Assembly (NCBI GenBank): GCA_017745595.1
Contig: WMBV01000007.1
Location: 113,040-177,039, forward strand
Direction of reading: 5' to 3'
Length of the DNA: 64,000 nucleotides
Source: Bordetella petrii
GTDB taxonomy: Bacteria; Pseudomonadota; Gammaproteobacteria; Burkholderiales; Burkholderiaceae_B
Part shown: piece by piece, positions 57,896 through 64,000 of the stretch
How the letters are laid out: each line of letters opens with the position of its first letter
Numbering within the stretch: the first letter of the stretch is position 1
Made by a program: the position numbers and the translations under genes
The notes under the pieces: generated by a model
What the model saw: the letters and a program-made list of their open reading frames with translations, nothing else
Databases searched by the model: none
What the model was told of the DNA's origin: nothing

Positions 57896-59680
57896 CTAAT
57901 GCGAATGGCGCGGATCGCCGCGGGTTTCGACCACGCGCAGGTACAGCGTGGCCGGCTCCAGGCAGCCGCCGGTCGACAGTTGCCCCACCATCTGGCGGAA
58001 GATCTCTTGCCAGGGCGTCTGCGAAGGCGGGATGGGCACCGGCGCGGCGGTGGCCTTGCGCCGGGCCAGTTCTTCGGCGTCGACCAGCAGCGTGACCGAG
58101 CGCTGGTTCAGGTCGACGCGCAGGCGGTCGCCGGTTTGCAGCAGGCCCAGGCCGCCGCCCACCGCCGCTTCGGGCGACATGTTCAAGATGGACGGGCTCG
58201 CCGACGTGCCGCTTTGCCGGCCGTCGCCCAGGCAGGGCAGCGAATCGATGCCGCGCTTGAGCAGGTGCGACGGCGGCGCCATGTTGACGACTTCGGCGCT
58301 GCCGGGATAGCCCACGTCGCCGCAGCCGCGGATCACCAGGATGCAGTGCTCGTCAATGTTCAGGGCCGGGTCTTCGATGCGGGCGTGGTAGTCCTCGGGG
58401 CCGTCGAACACGATGGCGCGCGCTTCGAAGGCGTTCTCGTCGCCCGGTGTTTCCAGGTACGAACGCCGGAAGGCCTCGCCCACAACCGACATTTTCATGA
58501 TGGCGCTGTCGAAGAAATTGCCCGACAGCACAATAAAGCCGGCCCGGTGCCGCAGCGGCGCCGCGTAGCCGCGGATCACGTCGCGGTCGCGGGTGGCCGA
58601 GGCCGCGGCGATGTCGCCCACCGTGCGGCCCGAGACCGTCATGCAGCCGCCGTGCAGGCGGCCCGCCGCGTGCAGCTCATGCTGCACGGCCGGCACGCCA
58701 CCGGCCCGGTGGAAGCTTTCGCCCAGGTACTCGCCGGCCGGCACGCAGTTCACCAGCAGCGGCACGTCTTCGCCCAGCCGCTGCCAATCGTCCAGCGACA
58801 AGTCCACGCCCGTGTGGCGGGCGATCGCGATCAGGTGCGGCGGGCAATTGCTGGACGCGCCCAGCGCCGAGGCCACCACGATGGCGTTTTCGAAGGCCTG
58901 GCGTGTCAGGATGTGCGACGGACGCACGTCATCGCGCACCAGCTCGCAGATGCGCATGCCCGTGGCGTAGGCCATCTGCCCCCGTTCGCGGTACGGCGCC
59001 GGAATGCTGGCACAGCCCGGCAGCGACATGCCCAGGGCCTCGGCCAGCGAGTTCATCGACAGCGCGGTGCCCATGGTATTGCAGTGCCCCACGGAAGGCG
59101 ACGAGGCGGTGGCCAGCGTCATGAAGCCTTCGTAGTCGATCTTGCCGGCGGCCATCAGGTTGCGCGCATGCCAGATCACCGTGCCCGAGCCCACGCGCTG
59201 GCCCTCGTGCCAGCCATCGAGCATAGGGCCGCCCGACAGCACGATGGCGGGAATGTCGACCGTGGCCGCGGCCATCAGGCAGGCCGGCGTGGTCTTGTCG
59301 CACCCCGTGGTCAACACCACGCCATCCAGCGGATAGCCGTGCAAGATCTCGACCAGGCCCAGATAGGCCAGGTTGCGGTCCAGCGCCGCCGTGGGGCGGC
59401 GCCCCTGTTCGGCCAGCGGATGCACCGGGAATTCCATCGGGATGCCGCCCGCATCGCGGATACCCGCCTTGATGCGGTCGGCCAACTGCAGGTGGTGCCG
59501 GTTGCAGGGGGTCAGGTCATTGCCGGTCTGGGCGATGCCGATGACAGGCCGGCCCGACTGCAGCTCGGCGCGCGTGATGCCGGAATTCAAATATCGCTCG
59601 ACATAAATGGCGGTCATGTCGGCGTGGGAAGGGTCGTCGAACCATTTCTGGCTGCGCAGTCTGCGGGGCTTATGGGGCAT
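57896..59680 (-). CDS. IlvD/Edd-family sugar-acid dehydratase
   Basis: Iron-sulphur dehydratase of 594 residues. Cluster ligands and family motifs are IAQTGNDLTPCNRHH, TTGCDKTTPACLMAA, SVGHCNTMGTALSMN and the C-terminal DGRQSGTSASPSILNMSPEA. Its build agrees with aldonate dehydratases (L-arabonate, xylonate, gluconate) rather than with branched-chain IlvD, since it lies with a TRAP transporter and a LacI regulator. It would turn an aldonate into a 2-keto-3-deoxy acid. I prefer the ATG at 59680 to a TTG seven codons upstream. The substrate is not determined. Confidence 0.9.
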   Translation of the reverse strand: MPHKPRRLRSQKWFDDPSHADMTAIYVERYLNSGITRAELQSGRPVIGIAQTGNDLTPCNRHHLQLADRIKAGIRDAGGIPMEFPVHPLAEQGRRPTAALDRNLAYLGLVEILHGYPLDGVVLTTGCDKTTPACLMAAATVDIPAIVLSGGPMLDGWHEGQRVGSGTVIWHARNLMAAGKIDYEGFMTLATASSPSVGHCNTMGTALSMNSLAEALGMSLPGCASIPAPYRERGQMAYATGMRICELVRDDVRPSHILTRQAFENAIVVASALGASSNCPPHLIAIARHTGVDLSLDDWQRLGEDVPLLVNCVPAGEYLGESFHRAGGVPAVQHELHAAGRLHGGCMTVSGRTVGDIAAASATRDRDVIRGYAAPLRHRAGFIVLSGNFFDSAIMKMSVVGEAFRRSYLETPGDENAFEARAIVFDGPEDYHARIEDPALNIDEHCILVIRGCGDVGYPGSAEVVNMAPPSHLLKRGIDSLPCLGDGRQSGTSASPSILNMSPEAAVGGGLGLLQTGDRLRVDLNQRSVTLLVDAEELARRKATAAPVPIPPSQTPWQEIFRQMVGQLSTGGCLEPATLYLRVVETRGDPRHSH

Positions 59681-59749
59681 GGCGAATTCAATACGAAGCA
59701 ACGGTGGGCGATGATGCCGGGCCCGCCCGGGCCCGGCGCGATGCGCGCA

Positions 59750-60766
59750 TCAGCCGCGCGCTTTCTGGATCTCGTCTTGCAGTTCCTTGACCAGGTCGGG
59801 ACCCAGTTCCTGGGTGTACTTGTCCACCACGGGCTGCACCTTCTGGCGCATGCGGGCGACTTCCGCGTCGGACACGACGTTGATCTTCATGCCGTGCTCT
59901 TTCAGGATGCCCATCGCCTTTTCGGAATCGGCGCGGCTGTCTTTGCGTTCGAAATCGCGCGAAGCCACGGCAGCCTGGCGAATCAGCTTCTGCTCGTCGG
60001 GCGAGAGCGTGTCCCACCATTTCTTGGAAGCCAGCACCACCCAGGGGGTGTAAACATGGCGCGTGATGGTCAGGTACGGCTGCACTTCATAGAATTTACT
60101 ACTTTGAATGGTGGTCACGGGGTTTTCCTGGCCGTCCACCGTGCGGGTCTCGAGTGCCGTGAACAACTCCGAGAACGGCATGGGCACGGCATTTGCGCCC
60201 AGGGCATTGAACACGCCCAGCGCCACCTGGTTCTGCATCACGCGCAGCTTGATGCCTTCCAGGTCTTCGGCCTTGACCACCGGGTGCTTGGAGTTGGTCA
60301 GGTTGCGAAAGCCGTTTTCCCAATACACCAGGCCCACCAGCCCCTTGGCTTCCAACTTTTTCAGCAGGCGTTCGCCCAGCTGCCCGTCGAGCACCGCATC
60401 GGCTTCCTTGTCGCTGTTGAACAGGAACGGCAGGTCGAACACGCCGAATTCCTTCACCATGGTGGCCAGCGGCGCGGTCGAGCCCACCATCATTTCCTGC
60501 ACGCCGCCCACCAGCGCGCTTTGCATTTGCTCGTCCGAACCCAGGCTGGCCGAGCCGAATGTCTTCATCTTCAGTTTGCCGCCGCTGAGCTTGCCCAGCT
60601 CTTGCGCCAGGTGCCGGGCGGCGCGGCCCTGCACGCTGTCGTCGTTCAGGCCGTAGCCGAAGCGGATCAGGCGCGGCTTGACGTCCTGCGCGTGCGCCAT
60701 GCCGGCGGCCGCGCAGGACACGGCCACCGCGGCGGCCAGTAGGGTGTGCTTGCAAGTCTTGAACAT
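59750..60766 (-). CDS. TRAP transporter periplasmic substrate-binding protein (DctP)
   Basis: Protein of 338 residues with a signal peptide (LLAAAVAVSCAAAGMAHAQ) and DctP features: PRLIRFGYGLNDDSVQGRAA, GDxK-like LKMKTFGSASLGSDEQMQ, and GLVYWENGFRNLTNSKHPV with the conserved Arg that grips the substrate carboxylate. A GGAGGAGAG site precedes the start. It binds an organic or sugar acid for the DctQM permease encoded upstream in the same operon. Confidence 0.94.
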   Translation of the reverse strand: MFKTCKHTLLAAAVAVSCAAAGMAHAQDVKPRLIRFGYGLNDDSVQGRAARHLAQELGKLSGGKLKMKTFGSASLGSDEQMQSALVGGVQEMMVGSTAPLATMVKEFGVFDLPFLFNSDKEADAVLDGQLGERLLKKLEAKGLVGLVYWENGFRNLTNSKHPVVKAEDLEGIKLRVMQNQVALGVFNALGANAVPMPFSELFTALETRTVDGQENPVTTIQSSKFYEVQPYLTITRHVYTPWVVLASKKWWDTLSPDEQKLIRQAAVASRDFERKDSRADSEKAMGILKEHGMKINVVSDAEVARMRQKVQPVVDKYTQELGPDLVKELQDEIQKARG

Positions 60767-60817
60767 GATGCTCTCCTCCTTGGTTGCTGAATGGCGCCGG
60801 CGGCGGTCGCTGCCGTT

Positions 60818-62098
60818 TCAGTAAAGCCAGCGCGCGGGAACGGTGATCAGCTCGGGAAAGATCACCAGAATGACGACCAGGGCCGTGTAGGCGGCCACGT
60901 AGCGCCACACGCCCTTGCAGATGGTTTCCATATTGATGCGCGCCACGCCGCACACCACGTTCAGCACCGTGCCCACGGGCGGGGTCAGCAGCCCCACGCA
61001 GCCCACCAGCACGAACATCACGCCGAAGTAGACGGGGTCGATGCCCGCCTTGGTAATGACCGGCATCAGCACCGGCGCCAGGATCAGGATGGTGGGCGTC
61101 AGGTCCATCACCGTGCCGACCAGGGTCAGCAGCACCATCAGCCAGAACATCAACATCCGGGGCTGGTCCAGCACCGGCGCGAGCAAGGCGATCAGGTCCT
61201 GCGGCATGTCGGCCAGGGTGATCATGTACGACGACACCATGGCCGCGGCCACCAGGAACATGACTACCGCGGTCGTGCGCGCGGCGTTGATGAACAGGCG
61301 GCCCAGGTCGCGCACCGTGATCTCGCGATAGACGAACAGGCTGACGGCCAGCGCGTAAACGGCCGCCACCACCGCGGCCTCGGTCGGTGTGAAGACGCCG
61401 CCGCGCAGGCCGCCGATGATGATCACCGGCAGCATCAGCGCCCACACCGCCTGCCGCAGCGCGCGCAGGCGGGCGCGCCAGGGTTCGCGCGGGGTCGGCG
61501 CCGAGGCCCCATGCCGGCGCGCCACCCAGGTCCAGACGGTCACCAGGGTCAGGCCCATCATCAGCCCCGGTACGATGCCGGCGAAGAACAGCTTGGTAAT
61601 GGACACGTTGGTGGCCACGCCGAAGATGATGAACGAGATCGACGGCGGAATGATAGGCGCCACGATGCCGCCGGCGGCGATCAGGCCCGAGGCCTGTTCG
61701 GCGCTGTAGCCCTTGTCGCGCAGCATGGGAATCAGCAGCGTGCCCAGCGCGGCGGCATCGGCCACGGCCGAGCCCGACAACGCCGCCAGCAGCACGCTGG
61801 CGAAGATGGCCACATAGCCCAGGCCGCCGCGGATATGGCCGACGAACATGCTGGCCAGGTCGACGATGCGGCGCGACAGGCCGCCGGCATTCATGACCTC
61901 GCCGGCCAGCATGAACAGCGGCACGGCCATCAGCGTGAAGCTGTTGGCGCCCGACAGCATGTTCTGCGCCAGGATCTGCGCATCGAAGAAATTCAGCTGG
62001 AACATCAGCGCGACCGCGCTGAGCAACAGGGCGAACGCGATCGGCATGCCCAGGGCGATCAGCCCGAGCAGCACCGCCAGAAACAAGGTCAGAGTCAT
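60818..62098 (-). CDS. TRAP transporter large permease (DctM)
   Basis: Membrane protein of 426 residues with about twelve helices. DctM signatures are LGLIALGMPIAFALLLSAV, MAVPLFMLAGEVMNAGGLSR, SGSAVADAAALGTLLIPMLR and AAGGIVAPIIPPSISFIIFG. It uses a sodium gradient to move the acid from DctP. It starts 28 bp after dctQ. Confidence 0.95.
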   Translation of the reverse strand: MTLTLFLAVLLGLIALGMPIAFALLLSAVALMFQLNFFDAQILAQNMLSGANSFTLMAVPLFMLAGEVMNAGGLSRRIVDLASMFVGHIRGGLGYVAIFASVLLAALSGSAVADAAALGTLLIPMLRDKGYSAEQASGLIAAGGIVAPIIPPSISFIIFGVATNVSITKLFFAGIVPGLMMGLTLVTVWTWVARRHGASAPTPREPWRARLRALRQAVWALMLPVIIIGGLRGGVFTPTEAAVVAAVYALAVSLFVYREITVRDLGRLFINAARTTAVVMFLVAAAMVSSYMITLADMPQDLIALLAPVLDQPRMLMFWLMVLLTLVGTVMDLTPTILILAPVLMPVITKAGIDPVYFGVMFVLVGCVGLLTPPVGTVLNVVCGVARINMETICKGVWRYVAAYTALVVILVIFPELITVPARWLY

Positions 62099-62126
62099 GA
62101 TCAGCGGGCCTGGGTGGGAACGGCGC

Positions 62127-62675
62127 TCAGACGAGCGGATCTTCGGCGCGGGCGTCCGGCGGCGTCGGCCCGCCGGCCAGGACCCGCAGCAGATCGATCA
62201 GCACTATCAACCCCATGGCCACCGCGGCATACAGGACCGCCGCGTCGAAGACGGCCATGGGCAGGCCGGTAACCGGCAGGCGCGTATCCATGCCGATCAG
62301 GGTCTGGGTCCAGCTGCCGTCGGCCATCAGCCACAGCACCCACAGCGTCAGCAGCTGGCAGGCAATGTGCGTCAGCTTGCGCGCCCGCGGCCCGAAACGC
62401 TGCACCAGCATGGTGACGCCGATGTGCTCGTGCTCGCGCAACGCCAGCACACCTCCCAGGAAGATCAGCCAGACGAAGGCCAGCCGCGACAGCTCGTCGG
62501 AGACGTTGATGCCGGAATTGAACAGGTAGCGCAGGGCGACATTGCCGAACAACAGCACCACCATCACGGCCAGGCAGGCCACCATCAGCCAGGTCTGTAG
62601 CCGGCTGCAGGCGTCGGCGGCGCGTGTCAGCCACGCGCGCGCGCCCTGAGCCGGGCGCTGGGGAGCAGGCTGCAT
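62127..62675 (-). CDS. TRAP transporter small permease (DctQ)
   Basis: Protein of 182 residues with four helices, including WLMVACLAVMVVLLFGNVAL and the DctQ segment ISVSDELSRLAFVWLIFLGG-like NVSDELSRLAFVWLIFLGG, then FDAAVLYAAVAMGLIVLIDL. It is first in the operon dctQ-dctM-dctP-dehydratase and is divergent from the LacI gene. The start follows GGAGACAACG. Confidence 0.93.
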   Translation of the reverse strand: MQPAPQRPAQGARAWLTRAADACSRLQTWLMVACLAVMVVLLFGNVALRYLFNSGINVSDELSRLAFVWLIFLGGVLALREHEHIGVTMLVQRFGPRARKLTHIACQLLTLWVLWLMADGSWTQTLIGMDTRLPVTGLPMAVFDAAVLYAAVAMGLIVLIDLLRVLAGGPTPPDARAEDPLV

Positions 62676-62711
62676 CGTTGTCTCCGGTTGATTTTTCTTA
62701 AGTGGCGAGCG

Positions 62712-62727
62712 ATGTTAGCGCTATCAT
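62712..62727. promoter_or_regulatory. LacI-family operator palindrome
   Basis: ATGTTAGCGCTATCAT is a 16-bp palindrome with one mismatched pair, centred on CGCTA/TAGCG. It has the size and central CG of LacI/GntR-type sites (compare ATGTTACCGGTAACAT for E. coli GntR). It lies 37 bp before dctQ and 61 bp before the regulator start, so one site may control both. Confidence 0.75.
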
Positions 62728-62787
62728 ATGGCCACTGTAAACCCCTTCCGGCAGACTACGCCCTTTCGTTCGAGACGGATTCCCGAT

Positions 62788-63816
62788 ATGTCGGCACGCA
62801 AATCCCGCAGCACGCGCGATGGCCGCGTCACCATGCAACAGGTGGCGCGCCGCGCCGGCGTCAGCGCCATTACCGTGTCGCGCACGCTGCGGGTGCCCGA
62901 CAAGGTGGCGCCCGAGATGCGCGAACGGGTGCTGCGCGTCTGCCAGGAACTGGGCTACGTGCCCAACCATGCCGCCAGCGCCCTGGCGTCGTCGCGCTCG
63001 CGCATCGTGGTGGCGCTGATTCCGTCGCTGAGCAATGTGGTGTTCGTGGACATCATTACGGGCATCAAAGAAACGCTGGATGCCCAGGGCTACCACCTGC
63101 TGGTGGGGGTGACCGGGTATTCGCTGGATGCCGAAGAATCGCAGCTGCGCACCTATCTGCAGCATTCGCCCGACGGGGTCATCCTGACCGGCGTGGACCA
63201 TACGCCCGGCGTTTGGCGGCTGATGCACAGCGCCGGCCTGCCCGCCGTGCACACCATCGAAACCCTGCCGGCGGATTCCGCCGACCTGAGCGTGGGGTTC
63301 TCGCAGTTCGACTCCGGGCTGGCCGCCTGCCGCCATCTGGTCGAACGCGGCTACCGGCGCATCGGCATCGTGGGCGCCCAGCTCGATCCGCGCTCGCTGC
63401 GGCGCTGCGAAGGCGCGCGCCAGGCCTTGCGCGAGGCGAACCTGTACGACCCGGCGCTGGAAATCATGACCCCGCAGAAATCATCCATCCGGCTGGGCGC
63501 GGACCTGCTCGACCAGGTGCTCGACCGCCACCCCGATTGCGACGGCCTGTTTTTCTGCAACGACGACCTGGCCCAGGGCGCGGTGTTCCAGTGCGCCCGG
63601 CGCGGCATCGCCGTGCCCGGGCGGATGGGCCTGGTGGGGTTCCACGACTTCGCCGGCACCGCCTGGACCACGCCCCCGCTGTCCAGCATCGCCACGCCCC
63701 GCTACCAGATCGGCGTCACGGCGGCCTCGCTGCTGTTGCAGCAAATGGCCGGGCAGCCCCCCGCCCAGCGGCATGTCGACCTGGGGTTCAAACTGGTACA
63801 GCGGGAAACCACCTAG
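62788..63816 (+). CDS. LacI-family regulator of the sugar-acid module
   Basis: Protein of 342 residues: N-terminal helix-turn-helix and hinge (VTMQQVARRAGVSAITVSRT, LGYVPNHAASALASSRS) and a C-terminal sugar-binding domain (VVALIPSLSNVVFVDIITGI, DGVILTGVDHT, GFHDFAGTAWTTPPLSSIAT). The overall pattern is close to GntR of E. coli, a gluconate-responsive repressor. The ATG at 62788 starts 60 bp after an in-frame ATG at 62728 that directly abuts the operator; the shorter form aligns with the family. Ligand probably the acid carried by the TRAP system or its product. Confidence 0.9.
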   Translation: MSARKSRSTRDGRVTMQQVARRAGVSAITVSRTLRVPDKVAPEMRERVLRVCQELGYVPNHAASALASSRSRIVVALIPSLSNVVFVDIITGIKETLDAQGYHLLVGVTGYSLDAEESQLRTYLQHSPDGVILTGVDHTPGVWRLMHSAGLPAVHTIETLPADSADLSVGFSQFDSGLAACRHLVERGYRRIGIVGAQLDPRSLRRCEGARQALREANLYDPALEIMTPQKSSIRLGADLLDQVLDRHPDCDGLFFCNDDLAQGAVFQCARRGIAVPGRMGLVGFHDFAGTAWTTPPLSSIATPRYQIGVTAASLLLQQMAGQPPAQRHVDLGFKLVQRETT

Positions 63817-63842
63817 CGGGCGCAGCTAGGTCAGGTGGTGGT

Positions 63843-63937
63843 CAGGTGTCTGACTCCCGCAAGGGTGTCAAACACCGACGAACAAAGACGGTCTGCCCAC
63901 CTCGGGGTCTGACACCCTGCGGGAGTCAGACCCCTGG
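63843..63937. repeat. REPIN-like inverted repeat, copy 6
   Basis: AGGTGTCTGACTCCCGCAAG and CTGCGGGAGTCAGACCCCTG are the outer parts of arms across the spacer GACGAACAAAGACGGTCTGC, which shares AGACGGT and a C-rich end with copies 2 and 3. The outer right arm reads CCCCTG instead of CACCTG and is shared with the larger inverted repeat that follows. Confidence 0.9.
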
Positions 63938-64000
63938 GCCAGCGGCCGCGGGGGCGGGCGGCGCTTCGGGGCGCGCGGCCGCTGGCCCAGGGGTCTGACT
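63924..64000. repeat. Perfect 27-bp inverted repeat running off the right edge
   Basis: Bases 63924-63950 are the exact reverse complement of 63974-64000, with a 23-base G-rich spacer. The arm includes GACCCCTGGGCCAGCGGCCG. The left arm overlaps the right arm of REPIN copy 6, and the match still holds at the last base of the window, so the palindrome is longer than seen. Confidence 0.9.

Noticed and set aside
57899..60742. 947-residue plus-strand open frame across the dehydratase and dctP genes
   Set aside because: It runs through two well-supported minus-strand genes and their gap; its composition is His/Arg/Gly/Gln-rich without domains.

Overview
The window is high-GC bacterial chromosome, densely coded on both strands. 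I read it as a betaproteobacterium of the order Burkholderiales, most likely Alcaligenaceae (Bordetella/Achromobacter-like). The grounds are three Bug-type periplasmic binding proteins, a very large glycine-rich autotransporter, a PhaM-like granule protein, and a cytochrome oxidase cluster with the DUF2970, DUF2909 and DUF3717 small proteins usual in this order. No tRNA, rRNA, CRISPR array, prophage or complete insertion sequence was seen.

Layout. (1) 1-2771: end of an aromatic-catabolic locus, with a class IA dioxygenase reductase cut by the left edge, a Gfo/Idh/MocA dehydrogenase, a strong hairpin terminator and a MarR regulator. (2) 2821-7365: DUF488 and DUF2945 genes, a ProP-like osmosensing transporter, a second MFS permease and a PaiB-like protein. 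(3) 7423-14265: one 2280-residue autotransporter whose passenger is built of about 25 glycine-rich units. (4) 14379-23421: a phosphonate locus. A divergent LysR gene faces a binding protein, a fused double permease, an FAD amine oxidase, an ATPase, phosphonoacetate hydrolase (phnA) and phosphonoacetaldehyde dehydrogenase (phnY). The likely route is 2-aminoethylphosphonate (or its N-methyl form) to phosphonoacetaldehyde, phosphonoacetate, then acetate plus phosphate, with the oxidase standing where the PhnW transaminase is usually found. (5) 23599-36733: a CoA-dependent catabolic cluster of unknown substrate, with two enoyl-CoA hydratases, an acyl-CoA ligase, a CaiB-type CoA transferase, two didomain acyl-CoA dehydrogenases, three Bug proteins and a LysR regulator with a clear operator.

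(6) 36866-47917: a glycerophosphodiesterase, a decayed hipA fragment, glmS facing an Lrp/AsnC regulator, ugd with a glycosyltransferase, glmU with an overlapping DHA2 exporter, a phaM-like gene, a glycine-zipper protein and a DUF3717 gene. glmS, glmU and ugd supply UDP-sugars for the envelope. (7) 48048-56637: the aa3/caa3-type cytochrome c oxidase block ctaC-ctaD-small protein-DUF2970-ctaE, then SURF1, a SCO-like protein, ctaA, ctaB and sco. No ctaG/cox11 is present, though it often sits in this block. (8) 56881-63816: a NUDIX hydrolase, then a sugar-acid module with an IlvD/Edd dehydratase and a TRAP transporter, divergent from a LacI regulator across a 16-bp palindromic operator.

Six copies of a REPIN-like inverted repeat of about 95 bp (two facing arms around a partly conserved spacer) lie at gene 3' ends, four of them between convergent genes. 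Two copies carry 23-bp tandem expansions, one of which supplies the stop codon of a transporter gene. The last copy nests into a perfect inverted repeat that reaches the right edge of the window.
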